Source: Clostridia bacterium
GTDB lineage: Bacteria; Bacillota; Clostridia; UMGS1840; HGM11507
Length of the DNA: 64,000 nt
Direction: 5' to 3'
Assembly (NCBI GenBank): GCA_017414505.1
Contig: JAFQLQ010000045.1
Coordinates: 36,354 to 100,353, forward strand
This document shows positions 16,868-26,070 of this stretch, one piece after another; the first letter of the stretch is position 1, and every line of letters starts with the position of its first letter. The position numbers and the translations under genes are program-made. Under the pieces are notes generated by a model. The model ran no database searches and was not told the DNA's origin. It was given only the letters and a program-made list of their open reading frames with translations.

Positions 16868-17854
16868 ATGAATTACAGAGAAATTCAGGAGCAAAGAGAG
16901 CTTGACACACTTTCTCCATTTGCAACTAAATCAGCTGATTCAAAGGGACGTTTAACCAATGAGCCAAAATGTGATCAGAGAACCGACTTTCAGCGTGACA
17001 GAGACAGGGTAATTCATTCCAAAGCCTTCAGACGTTTAAGCCACAAAACTCAGGTGTTTTTATCTCCCACAACCGACCATTTCAGAACCCGTCTTACTCA
17101 CACTCTTGAGGTTTCTCAAATTGGCAGAGCTATAGCAAGAGGTCTTTTGTTAAACGAGGATTTAGAGGAGGCACTTGCACTTTCTCACGATTTAGGTCAC
17201 ACGCCTTTCGGACATACGGGGGAAAGGGCGCTTAACGAAATCTGCCCTCTCGGATTTACTCATTATGAGCAGAGTTTAAGAGTTGTGGATACTATTGAAA
17301 AGCTTAATCTGACATTTGAGGTGCGTGATGGAATTGTTAACCACGCAGGGAATAATCTTGCTGAAACTCCGGAGGGGATAATTCTTAAATTTGCCGACCG
17401 TATTGCCTATATTAATCATGATATTGACGATGCTATCCGTGCAGGTGTTTTTACGGAGGCGGATTTACCGCAAAGTCTTACCGATATTCTGGGAAAAAGT
17501 CACAGAATGCGTATTAACACTATGATTAAGGATATTGTTGAAAATTCAGGTGACGGATCCGAAATAAGGATGAGCGAACAGGTATATGAGGCGATGCTGG
17601 GACTGCGAAGCTTTATGTTTGATTATGTGTATACTTCTAAATTCGTAAAAAAAGAAGACGAAAAGGCGGAAAATCTTATTTTTAAATTATATGAATATTT
17701 TAGCTACAATAAGGATAAAATGCCTTTAGAATACGTTGAAATGTTAAACGATTTTGAAACTGCAAGAGTTGTTACCGATTATATTGCCGGCATGACAGAC
17801 CGTTATGCTATCAATTTATTTGAAGAATTATTTGTTCCAAAATCTTTTTCCTGA
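16868..17854 (+). CDS. dgt: Deoxyguanosinetriphosphate triphosphohydrolase-like HD protein
   Basis: HD-domain dNTP triphosphohydrolase, 328 residues, of the short type common in Clostridia. HD metal ligands are visible: the His of RLTHTLEVSQIGRAIARGL, the HD pair in LALSHDLGHTPFGHTGE, and the later Asp in KFADRIAYINHDIDDA. The N-terminal RDRDRVIHSKAFRRLSHKTQV is family-diagnostic. It is followed by dnaG, a widespread Clostridial arrangement that links dNTP control with replication. Confidence 0.92.
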   Translation: MNYREIQEQRELDTLSPFATKSADSKGRLTNEPKCDQRTDFQRDRDRVIHSKAFRRLSHKTQVFLSPTTDHFRTRLTHTLEVSQIGRAIARGLLLNEDLEEALALSHDLGHTPFGHTGERALNEICPLGFTHYEQSLRVVDTIEKLNLTFEVRDGIVNHAGNNLAETPEGIILKFADRIAYINHDIDDAIRAGVFTEADLPQSLTDILGKSHRMRINTMIKDIVENSGDGSEIRMSEQVYEAMLGLRSFMFDYVYTSKFVKKEDEKAENLIFKLYEYFSYNKDKMPLEYVEMLNDFETARVVTDYIAGMTDRYAINLFEELFVPKSFS

Positions 17855-17919
17855 TTTTTTTGAAAATAAAAAGGGTTTTTAATAATAAATGTCGAAATTA
17901 TAATCAGGAGTAATTAATT

Positions 17920-19674
17920 ATGTTTTTTGATGATATTTTTTTACAGGAACTGCGTGACCGTAACGACATTGTTGATGTAATTTCAATGGATGTTGATTTA
18001 AAACAGTCGGGCAACAGATTCCTGGGACTTTGCCCTTTTCATGGGGAAAAAACTCCGTCCTTTCACGTTTCAAGAGACCAGCAGTTGTATTACTGCTTTG
18101 GATGTCATCAGGGCGGAAACGTTATAAATTACATACAGAAAGCTAAAAATCTTGATTTTAAAGAAGCAGTTGTTTTTCTTGCAGAGCGTGTTAATATGCC
18201 CGTTGCCGAAGACGACGGTGTTGTTTCCAAGGAATACGAGCTTAAAATGCGTATTTATGAAATGAACCGTGCAGCGGCAAGATTTTTCTATAACAATCTT
18301 AAAACCGAGCAGGGGAAAATTGCGGTTTCATATCTTAAAAACCGAGGTCTTTCCGAAAAAACTATCAATACCTACGGTTTAGGATACGCTCTCAACAGCT
18401 GGAATGCTCTCTATAAGCATCTTTCTTCGATGGGTTACAGCGAATACGAAATGTTAAAAGCAGGACTTATTGTTAAAAAGGAAAAGGGTGCTTTCGATTT
18501 CTTCCGTAACCGTGTTATGTTTCCTGTTATTGATCTTAGAGGAAATGTTATCGCCTTTGGCGGACGTGTTTTCGGCGATGAAAAGCCAAAATATTTAAAT
18601 ACAGGTGAAACTCCTGCTTTTAAAAAGAGAATGAATCTGTTTTCATTAAACAAGGCAAAAAATACGAACAAGGATTACATTATTCTTGCCGAGGGCTATA
18701 TGGATGTTATAAGTCTTTATCAGCACGGATTTACCAATGCTGTGGCATCTTTAGGAACTGCTTTTTGCGAAGACCACGCAAAGCTTCTTAAAAAGCATAC
18801 TGCCAATGTTTATATTTGCTACGATAACGACCGGGCAGGGCAGGATGCGCTTCATAAGGCGGCTAATATTCTTGTTAAGGAGGATGTATCTGTTAAGGTT
18901 TTAAAACTTACCGGCGGAAAGGATCCCGATGAGATTTTAAAACGGTTTGGTGAGGATTATTTTTCAAATATAATAAAAAATGCCAAGCCTTACACAGAAT
19001 ATGTTCTTGAGCAGGAGAAAAAAGATGTGGATTTAACCTCTTTTGAGGGCAAGCTTAAATATGCCAGACAAGCTGTTAAAGCACTTCTTAAGGTGTCGGA
19101 TAATTTAGAACGGGCTCTTTATATAAAACAGCTTTCAAATGAGCTTGATTTATCTGAGGATATGATTCGCTCTGAATATGAAAAACAGTATAAAAGTTCC
19201 CGTAATGCTGTTATAAAAAAGACAGAACAGAAAGAATTTTACCGCAGAAACAGTGTCACTACCGAAGACAGACTTCAGAGTAATTTAGCATCTTGCGAGG
19301 CTGAGCTTATCAGCATTATAATTAATGATATTGACAATTTAAATAAAATAAAATCAATGATAAATGAAGAATTTTTCACGGTTGAGCTTTACCGTAAAAT
19401 TTTCGGAATAATTTCGGAAATAAAGGAAGCAAACCGTGGATTTGATACAAATCTTATTGTGGACAAGCTGAATGATGCCGAGAAAAGTGAATTTATAAAA
19501 ATAATAATGTGTGATGTAAAATATGATGACTTCAGATCGGCGTTTAACAGTCTTGTATCAAGAATAGGAATGTTGAAAAATCAATTGGGGATTAAAACTG
19601 CGGCTTCTGCCGAAGACCTTAACCGGCAGCTGAAAAATTTAAGAGCCAGAAAAGGTATTAATCCCGCTGAATAA
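17920..19674 (+). CDS. dnaG: DNA primase
   Basis: Makes RNA primers at the replication fork. The 584-residue protein has the N-terminal zinc-binding motif ([14 protein letters not shown], then YCFGCHQGG), the RNA polymerase core ([16 protein letters not shown]), the TOPRIM domain ([26 protein letters not shown]) and a C-terminal helicase-binding region (residues about 430-584). AGGAG 9 bases upstream. The stop codon and the rpoD leader are adjacent. Confidence 0.96.
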   Translation: MFFDDIFLQELRDRNDIVDVISMDVDLKQSGNRFLGLCPFHGEKTPSFHVSRDQQLYYCFGCHQGGNVINYIQKAKNLDFKEAVVFLAERVNMPVAEDDGVVSKEYELKMRIYEMNRAAARFFYNNLKTEQGKIAVSYLKNRGLSEKTINTYGLGYALNSWNALYKHLSSMGYSEYEMLKAGLIVKKEKGAFDFFRNRVMFPVIDLRGNVIAFGGRVFGDEKPKYLNTGETPAFKKRMNLFSLNKAKNTNKDYIILAEGYMDVISLYQHGFTNAVASLGTAFCEDHAKLLKKHTANVYICYDNDRAGQDALHKAANILVKEDVSVKVLKLTGGKDPDEILKRFGEDYFSNIIKNAKPYTEYVLEQEKKDVDLTSFEGKLKYARQAVKALLKVSDNLERALYIKQLSNELDLSEDMIRSEYEKQYKSSRNAVIKKTEQKEFYRRNSVTTEDRLQSNLASCEAELISIIINDIDNLNKIKSMINEEFFTVELYRKIFGIISEIKEANRGFDTNLIVDKLNDAEKSEFIKIIMCDVKYDDFRSAFNSLVSRIGMLKNQLGIKTAASAEDLNRQLKNLRARKGINPAE

Positions 19675-19715
19675 TGGGGAATGAAGCTTGCTTCATTGAA
19701 AGGAGTATTGTTTAT

Positions 19716-20792
19716 ATGTCGGAAACAATCAGCAAAAGAGCTGCCATAAAAGGCTTGCTTGAAACTGCAAAGAAAAACGGAAAAATTACATTGGAGGAGC
19801 TTAACGACAGATTAAGCGAGGTCGATATCAGCGTTGACGATATTGAAAAAATATACGAGCGTCTGGAAAAAATGGGAATTGAAATTATCGGCAGTGATGA
19901 TGATTCTTCTCATCTTGAATATCACGAAAATGAAATTGAGGAGATAATCAGCAAGGAAGGTATAGGAATTGACGACCATGTAAGAATGTATCTTAAGGAA
20001 ATTGGTAAGGTTCCGCTTCTTTCTACCGAAGATGAAATAGAATATGCAAGAAAAATGGCAGAGGGGGATGAAGAAGCTCAGAAAACCCTTGCCGAAGCCA
20101 ATTTAAGACTTGTTGTTTCCATAGCAAAAAGATATGTTGGAAGAGGAATGCTTTTCCTTGACCTTATTCAGGAGGGAAATTTAGGTCTTATCAAGGCAGT
20201 TGAAAAATTTGACTATACCAAAGGTTATAAATTTTCCACTTATGCTACATGGTGGATTCGTCAGGCTATTACAAGAGCTATTGCTGACCAGGCAAGAACT
20301 ATAAGAATTCCCGTTCATATGGTTGAAACAATCAATAAGTTACTTAGAGTTTCTCGTCAGTTACTGCAGGAAAAGGGAAGAGAACCCACTCCCGAAGAGC
20401 TTGCTAAAGAGCTTAATATGACTGTTGAAAAAGTAAGAGAAATTCAGAAAATAAGTCAGGATCCCGTATCCCTTGAAACTCCTATCGGTGAAGAGGAAGA
20501 CAGTCACCTTGGTGATTTTATTCAGGATAATGATGCTCCGGCTCCTGCTGATGCCGCTGCTTATACTCTTCTTAAAGAGCAGTTCAGAGAGGTTCTTGAC
20601 ACTCTTACTCCAAGAGAAGCAAGAGTTCTTAAACTTCGTTTCGGTCTTGAAGACGGTCAGATGAGAACTCTTGAAGAGGTTGGCAAGGAATTTAACGTTA
20701 CCAGAGAAAGAATAAGACAGATAGAGGCAAAGGCATTAAGAAAATTAAGACATCCCAGCAGAAGTAAAAAATTAAGAGATTTCCTTAATTAA
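19716..20792 (+). CDS. rpoD: RNA polymerase primary sigma factor SigA/RpoD
   Basis: Vegetative sigma factor, 358 residues. N-terminal region 1.1 is present, then region 1.2 ([18 protein letters not shown]), region 2 ([35 protein letters not shown]), region 3 and region 4 with the -35-binding helix-turn-helix ([20 protein letters not shown]) and the closing [16 protein letters not shown] 19716 is chosen for its spacing from AAAGGAG. dnaG-rpoD is the classical macromolecular synthesis pair; rpsU is not adjacent here. Confidence 0.97.
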   Translation: MSETISKRAAIKGLLETAKKNGKITLEELNDRLSEVDISVDDIEKIYERLEKMGIEIIGSDDDSSHLEYHENEIEEIISKEGIGIDDHVRMYLKEIGKVPLLSTEDEIEYARKMAEGDEEAQKTLAEANLRLVVSIAKRYVGRGMLFLDLIQEGNLGLIKAVEKFDYTKGYKFSTYATWWIRQAITRAIADQARTIRIPVHMVETINKLLRVSRQLLQEKGREPTPEELAKELNMTVEKVREIQKISQDPVSLETPIGEEEDSHLGDFIQDNDAPAPADAAAYTLLKEQFREVLDTLTPREARVLKLRFGLEDGQMRTLEEVGKEFNVTRERIRQIEAKALRKLRHPSRSKKLRDFLN

Positions 20793-20799
20793 TATAAGG

Positions 20800-20829
20800 C
20801 TCAGACGGTTTTCTCCGTCTGAGTTTTTT
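20800..20829 (+). terminator. Intrinsic terminator after rpoD
   Basis: Perfect 9-bp stem CTCAGACGG / CCGTCTGAG with a 6-base loop and a run of six T. Confidence 0.92.
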
Positions 20830-20866
20830 ATTAAACACGAAAAAATGAACTGTTGGTTAATTTTTA

Positions 20867-20898
20867 TTGACAAATTGATATTAATGTGATATTATAAT
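20867..20898 (+). promoter_or_regulatory. Promoter of the beta-helix/dockerin gene
   Basis: Consensus TTGACA (20867-20872) with TATTAT at 17-bp spacing (20890-20895), overlapping a TATAAT at 20-bp spacing (20893-20898). Confidence 0.7.
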
Positions 20899-20899
20899 C

Positions 20900-20919
20900 T
20901 TGTAACAGAATTGTTACAA
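20900..20919. promoter_or_regulatory. Palindromic operator candidate at the transcription start
   Basis: A perfect inverted repeat TTGTAAC-N6-GTTACAA begins 2 bases after the -10 and therefore covers the expected transcription start. That is the position of a repressor site. No regulator gene lies next to it. Confidence 0.5.
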
Positions 20920-20978
20920 AAGTTAATTATATATGTTTATAAAAAAATAAAAATAAAAACAAAAAGAGGTAAGAAAAA

Positions 20979-23900
20979 ATGAAAAAAATTCTTTCCATTA
21001 TGCTTACAATCGCAATGATTTTAAGTACAGTAAGTGTTGTAGCTTTTGCGGAAACAGAGGATACAGCAGCTGTGCTTCTTTCTGAGATTGAAAGCGTGTT
21101 AAGCAGTGAGGAAATCACTGTTACAGAAGATGGTTTAGTCAGTGAAATTAACACTGATGAAACAGTCTCAATTAGCGAGACAATTACTTTAGCAGACGGT
21201 GCAGTTGTTTACGCACCTAATTTAACTGCTTCGTTCACCAGTGAAGCAGGTGCAACTGTTACTGTAAATGCTCCCAATGCATCGCTTACAGCAGGCGGAG
21301 ATTTAACATTTGCAGGTACAAATGCGTTAAAATCTTTCAGTGCAAGTTATTATAACAACACCATCAACATAGGTGCTGATGCTTCTCTGGAAATTACCGG
21401 TACAGGTCGTGTTACAATTGGATGGGGAAATACCTTTAATATTACAGGTAGCATTGAAAATGCAAAAACAACAGATAAAACTACTGTAACACCTTCATTA
21501 ATTGTTCCTGCCGGAGTTTCCATAACAGGCTCGGGTGCGAATGTTAATGTAACAAACGCTTACATTGTATCCGGCAAAGATGATACAAGTAAAAACAGTG
21601 CAGCAAACGGTGTGTTTAATTTTAACTTTATAAACAGTATTTATGATGTGGCCGGCAAATTCTGCTTGAGCGTACCCACAAGCGGCTGCAATCCTACATT
21701 TAATATGAATTTTGAAAACAGTGTTATGAATGTAAAAAGTCATGCTGTATTTGCCGCTCCTATAAGCAATGTTATTTTTGACAATTCAGATCTTAATGTA
21801 GGAAGTTCTATGCGTAATAGCGGTACAATGACAGTTAAAAATGGTTCTGCTGTGTCTGTGTCCGGTATGATTCAGGCCGGAGAAAACGGCGGCAACGATG
21901 GAACAATCATAGTTGATAATGCAACTCTTGATATAGAATGTTCTTCAGAAGGACACGCTATGGACGGGTTGGGCAACGGTAAGCTTATCGTTAAAAATGG
22001 CGGTTCGGCTGATGTTGATTACATTAAAGATTCATCAATAACAGTTGATACTTCTGCTACACTTACATCAGAAAATGTTCTTGGCGAGTCCGAAATTTTA
22101 ATTGATTTAGGAAATGTTCCGGCAGGAACAGGTAATGTTACTGCACCCAATCTGAATATCACAAATACAGACGTTATCTCAAATATGGTAAAACCTGCTG
22201 ACGGAAGTTCTGATATTGTAATTAAAGATGACGGAACAATTGATTATAAAGTTTATAATTTTGCAATAGCAGGCCAGGGCGGATTTGAAACACTTCAGCA
22301 GGCTGTTGATGCAGCAACAGGGAATGCAGTAATCAATGTTAATGTTGGTAAAATTACCGGAGATGTAACAATTGTGCAAAAAGATGGCGTTAACATTACT
22401 ATCAATGGTAACGGTGCTGAATACAGAGATACAATGTATATTCACGGTCAGGCACGTTTTGATGGTGCGGAAACTCTTACAATAAGCGGAATTAACTTTA
22501 ACTCTGATGTAACTCACGATTTCATCAGTTCCAACACAACAGCTTCCAAAGAACGTTATGCTCATAATGTAACAATCAAGGATTGTACATTTACTTCCGA
22601 AAACACTGAAGCTGACGTTGTTGCAACACGTTTCCGTCAGGCTTATAACATCAAAATTGAAAATTGTACATTCACAGATCTTCATTCCGCAATGTGGGCT
22701 ACCGGCGGTGACAGAATTACTGTTGATGAAATAACAACAACAGGATGTAAAAACGGTCTTTCTGTTGGTACAGCTGACAATGTTGTAGTTAAAAATTCTG
22801 TAATTAATGCAGAAAATGGCTACGGAATCCGTGCAGATGGTAGTGGTGATTACTCTCTTGTAATTGAAGATACTACAGTTGAAGCCGACTACCCTGTTAT
22901 CATCCGTAAAGCAACAAACTCTGATTACAGCCTGGAGCTTAAGGGTGAAAGCACTTTTGCAGGAACAAATGATGAAGGCTACGGTGTAGTTATAACCTCC
23001 GGTGATGATGACGAAGCGTTTGTTGAACCCGAAAACGATATTCAGCTAAAGGTGGAGAATGATGTTACTGTTGGAATCTTCTCTTCTCATGAGGCGTCAG
23101 TAGACGGAGTTTATTTTAAAACAATTGCGGATGCAGTTGCAGCTGCAAGCAATGACGATGTAGTTATTGTTAAACCCGGAACATATGATAATCTTCCTGC
23201 AATTGCAAAATCCATTGTAATCACAGGTGATCCTAACTACGGTAAAGCATCCTTGTTTGCAGGTTCTTCTTCAATAGAAAAACCCGTAATTAATATTTCT
23301 GATGTTTCTGATGGCGGTGTTAAATATCAGGCTCTTGATGTTACATTTGATAATATCGTATTCAATGTAAAATCTGATGCTGTTGCAAACGCTGAATATT
23401 ATAATTGTGCGTTAGGTCATCATGTTGAAGATCAGAAAACGAGAGAAAAACTAACAGTTACAAATTGTGATTTTATCAATAACAGTAACCTGGGCTTAAT
23501 AGCTATTATGGCTCACATTCCGGATTATACTGTAACCGGATGTACTTTCAAAAATTTTGACATAGTTATCTATACAGCCCTTGATAAGAGTAAGCTTGGC
23601 ACAGTAAATGTATCTGATAATACATTTGAAAATGTAAGAGAATTCTACACAGGCTACTGGGGTAAAGAAAATGCAGCAGCATCTCTTGTAATTGATAACA
23701 ATAAATCAACAGACGGAACATCCACAATCATTGGCGTATATGACTATGCAAAGGAAACAATCGGTGCAGATGCTACCGCATTTGATGATGTTACAGTAAC
23801 AGATAACAATGCAACTGTTATATTTACCAACTACGAAGATGGCGCTTTTGATGCAACAGTAAGCGGTAATGACAATGTGATTTATACATATAAATCAGAA

Positions 23901-25025
23901 GATATGCTGAGAGCACTTTCCGATAATTTACCGGAAGGCGAGGTTTATGTAGGCTACGGAACAAACAACGAAGTTAAATATGTTGTTGAAGACGGTGTTA
24001 TCAGCACTGTATCAGGCGTAGAGTTAATATTTGTTAAAAATACAGATGCAGAATATGCAAACGAGCTTCCAAACACTGTATGGGATATCGTTCTAAAATC
24101 CTACGATGATGAATTCATTAACAGATTAAACTCTGCTGATTTCACTTTTGCTCTTGATTCCGATAAAGATATGAAATACGAAATCATTGCAACAAATGAT
24201 GAAGTTACAATCAACAATGTTGATAATGATGCTAACCGTTATGAATTCCATTATAAAGGAAAAACAGGTACTGCAACTGATACAGCAACAAGAATCAAGC
24301 TTGGTACAGTTAAATTTACAGGTTACGGTGAGTTTACTTTCGGTGTAGAAGCTGTAGATACAAACGCTGCTCACGCTACAACTAAATTTGATAACGTTGT
24401 TGACAGTTATACAGTAGCTAATACAAAGCTTGTTATAAACACAGATAACGATACTGATGAAGATGGTGTTATTGAATCTGAGGTTAAAGTTCCCACAAAA
24501 GCTTTAACAATCAATATTGACTTCCCGAATGCAGTTGAGAAAAACATTGCTTCTTATCAGATGATGACTGTAACAGTTACAGGTGACGATATCGAACCCT
24601 TAACATACAACCTTGGCGAAGAAATGACAAATGACGGTAAATATGTAATTGAAATTGAAAATAAATTAACACTTAACAATGCATATACTGTTGAAGTTTC
24701 AGGTGAAGGTTACAGAACAGCACGTTACACAGTAACAATGACAGATGCAAAAGAGCTTAACTTTTGGAACAACGTTAAGGATGTAGCAATTGAAGTAGAA
24801 GAAGGAAAATCCTCCTCCGCTAAAAACGTAACATTCCTGGCAGGCGATATCGTAAAAGACAGCAATATCAATATTTACGATTTATCCGCAGTAGTATCCT
24901 ACTTCGGAACAATAGACCTTAAAAACAACGGCGAAGCAGAAAAATACATCAAATACGATTTAAACCGTGACGGCAAAATTGATTCTAAAGATGTAGCTTA
25001 TGTACTTGTTTCCTGGGGTAAATAA
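20979..25025 (+). CDS. Large secreted beta-helix protein with C-terminal dockerin
   Basis: A 1348-residue exported protein. Residues 1-25 are a signal peptide ending in VVAFAE. Residues about 60-960 are many short Asn/Val/Thr-rich repeats of right-handed beta-helix type (for example NVTIKDCTFTSEN, NIKIENCTFTDLHSAMWATG, TVTGCTFKNFDIVIY), the fold of pectate lyases and polysaccharide-binding proteins. Two beta-sandwich-like regions follow (about 1020-1280; ALTINIDFPNA, AYTVEVSGEGYRTARY). The last 60 residues form a dockerin: two EF-hand-type repeats, DIVKDSNINIYDLS and DLNRDGKIDSKD. It is likely surface-bound through a cohesin partner not encoded in the window. Catalytic residues cannot be assigned, so it may be an enzyme or an adhesin. 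Confidence 0.8.
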   Translation: MKKILSIMLTIAMILSTVSVVAFAETEDTAAVLLSEIESVLSSEEITVTEDGLVSEINTDETVSISETITLADGAVVYAPNLTASFTSEAGATVTVNAPNASLTAGGDLTFAGTNALKSFSASYYNNTINIGADASLEITGTGRVTIGWGNTFNITGSIENAKTTDKTTVTPSLIVPAGVSITGSGANVNVTNAYIVSGKDDTSKNSAANGVFNFNFINSIYDVAGKFCLSVPTSGCNPTFNMNFENSVMNVKSHAVFAAPISNVIFDNSDLNVGSSMRNSGTMTVKNGSAVSVSGMIQAGENGGNDGTIIVDNATLDIECSSEGHAMDGLGNGKLIVKNGGSADVDYIKDSSITVDTSATLTSENVLGESEILIDLGNVPAGTGNVTAPNLNITNTDVISNMVKPADGSSDIVIKDDGTIDYKVYNFAIAGQGGFETLQQAVDAATGNAVINVNVGKITGDVTIVQKDGVNITINGNGAEYRDTMYIHGQARFDGAETLTISGINFNSDVTHDFISSNTTASKERYAHNVTIKDCTFTSENTEADVVATRFRQAYNIKIENCTFTDLHSAMWATGGDRITVDEITTTGCKNGLSVGTADNVVVKNSVINAENGYGIRADGSGDYSLVIEDTTVEADYPVIIRKATNSDYSLELKGESTFAGTNDEGYGVVITSGDDDEAFVEPENDIQLKVENDVTVGIFSSHEASVDGVYFKTIADAVAAASNDDVVIVKPGTYDNLPAIAKSIVITGDPNYGKASLFAGSSSIEKPVINISDVSDGGVKYQALDVTFDNIVFNVKSDAVANAEYYNCALGHHVEDQKTREKLTVTNCDFINNSNLGLIAIMAHIPDYTVTGCTFKNFDIVIYTALDKSKLGTVNVSDNTFENVREFYTGYWGKENAAASLVIDNNKSTDGTSTIIGVYDYAKETIGADATAFDDVTVTDNNATVIFTNYEDGAFDATVSGNDNVIYTYKSEDMLRALSDNLPEGEVYVGYGTNNEVKYVVEDGVISTVSGVELIFVKNTDAEYANELPNTVWDIVLKSYDDEFINRLNSADFTFALDSDKDMKYEIIATNDEVTINNVDNDANRYEFHYKGKTGTATDTATRIKLGTVKFTGYGEFTFGVEAVDTNAAHATTKFDNVVDSYTVANTKLVINTDNDTDEDGVIESEVKVPTKALTINIDFPNAVEKNIASYQMMTVTVTGDDIEPLTYNLGEEMTNDGKYVIEIENKLTLNNAYTVEVSGEGYRTARYTVTMTDAKELNFWNNVKDVAIEVEEGKSSSAKNVTFLAGDIVKDSNINIYDLSAVVSYFGTIDLKNNGEAEKYIKYDLNRDGKIDSKDVAYVLVSWGK

Positions 25026-25033
25026 GATAATAA

Positions 25034-25059
25034 AAACCGGCTTTCGAGCCGGTTTTTTT
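25034..25059 (+). terminator. Intrinsic terminator after the dockerin gene
   Basis: 9-bp stem AAACCGGCT / AGCCGGTTT closed by a TTCG tetraloop and followed by a T run. Confidence 0.92.
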
Positions 25060-25142
25060 AAATGCAAAATTCAAAATGCAGAGTGTCGAAGAATCTGATT
25101 TCGATAGGTTTTTATAGCATAAAATTGGTTCACAACGCAAGA

Positions 25143-25198
25143 TTTGCAATGTTTATGACAATATTTGAAAAGTAATTTGAAAATATATATGTTAAAAT
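25143..25198 (+). promoter_or_regulatory. uxuA-like activator box and promoter of the isomerase operon
   Basis: 25143-25177 matches the box upstream of uxuA at 29 of 35 positions. The -10 TAAAAT (25193-25198) lies at the same distance as TATAAT in the uxuA promoter. The aligned -35 is poor (AAGTAA), as expected for an activator-dependent promoter. Confidence 0.6.
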
Positions 25199-25229
25199 TA
25201 GATTACTAAATTCGAAAGGAATGACTTTT

Positions 25230-26069
25230 ATGTTTACATATTCAGCTTTTGCCGATGAAATTGCATCGGATTTAAGTATTCAGATTACTGAACTCAAAAA
25301 ACACGGAATGAATCATATTGAAGCAAGGGGAATAAACGGAAAAAACATTTCCTCTTATACTGTTGCTGAAATAAAAGAAGTGAAAAAAATTCTTGACGAC
25401 AATAATTTTAAAATATCAGCACTTGGTTCTCCCATAGGAAAAATACAGATAACAGATGACTTTGTTCCTGAGCTTGAAAAGTTCAAAAACACTCTGGAGC
25501 TTGCAAAAGCTCTTGATACCAAATACTTAAGGATGTTCAGCTTTTTTATGGATACCTCAAAGGCTGAGGAATACAGAGATGAAGTTATGGAACGTCTTTC
25601 AAAGTATGTTGAGGAAGCAAAGGGCAGCGGAATAATGCTTCTGCACGAAAATGAGAAAGATATTTACGGAGATACTGCGGAAAGATGTCTGGATATTTTC
25701 AAAACACTTAACAGTGATATCCTTCGTGCTACTTTTGATCCGGCAAATTTCGTTCAGTGTAAGGAGGACACCATAAAAGCTTACGGGCTTTTGAAACCGT
25801 ACATTGAATATATGCATATAAAGGATGCAAAGTGGGAAAACGGAGAGGTTGTTCCTGCAGGTATGGGTGACGGCAATGTGGCTCAGATACTCTCTTTGTT
25901 AAAAGCGGATAATTTCAGCGGATTTTTATCCCTGGAGCCACATCTTGGCAATTTTGAAGGCTTTGCCGATTTAGAGGGCGGAGTTACCGTTAAAAAAGAG
26001 GCAAGCGGGCCCGATAAATTTGATATTGCATATAAAGCGCTTGATAAAATAGTGAAAGGGTTGAATTAA
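25230..26069 (+). CDS. Sugar phosphate isomerase/epimerase (TIM barrel)
   Basis: A 279-residue AP-endonuclease-2-type TIM barrel opening with FTYSAFADEIASDLSIQITEL. Metal-site segments are LLHENEKDIYGDTAERC, LRATFDPANFVQC, YMHIKDAKW and LSLEPHLGNF. The enzyme acts on a sugar or sugar acid; identity is not predictable. ATG 25230 has proper spacing from AAAGGA, while ATG 25221 does not. The Gfo/Idh/MocA oxidoreductase starts 1 base after the stop, and the promoter box shared with uxuA suggests a part in uronate or related sugar catabolism. Confidence 0.83.
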   Translation: MFTYSAFADEIASDLSIQITELKKHGMNHIEARGINGKNISSYTVAEIKEVKKILDDNNFKISALGSPIGKIQITDDFVPELEKFKNTLELAKALDTKYLRMFSFFMDTSKAEEYRDEVMERLSKYVEEAKGSGIMLLHENEKDIYGDTAERCLDIFKTLNSDILRATFDPANFVQCKEDTIKAYGLLKPYIEYMHIKDAKWENGEVVPAGMGDGNVAQILSLLKADNFSGFLSLEPHLGNFEGFADLEGGVTVKKEASGPDKFDIAYKALDKIVKGLN

Positions 26070-26070
26070 A

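Noticed and set aside
17890..17904. TGTCGAA Spo0A-box look-alike just before dnaG
   Set aside because: A 7-mer is expected several times by chance in 64 kb (others are at about 25085 and 63868) and nothing else supports Spo0A control there.
22179..22685. 168-codon open frame on the minus strand inside the beta-helix gene
   Set aside because: Cys/Ile/Asn-rich translation with no ribosome site; a mirror of the Asn/Thr-rich repeats of the real gene.
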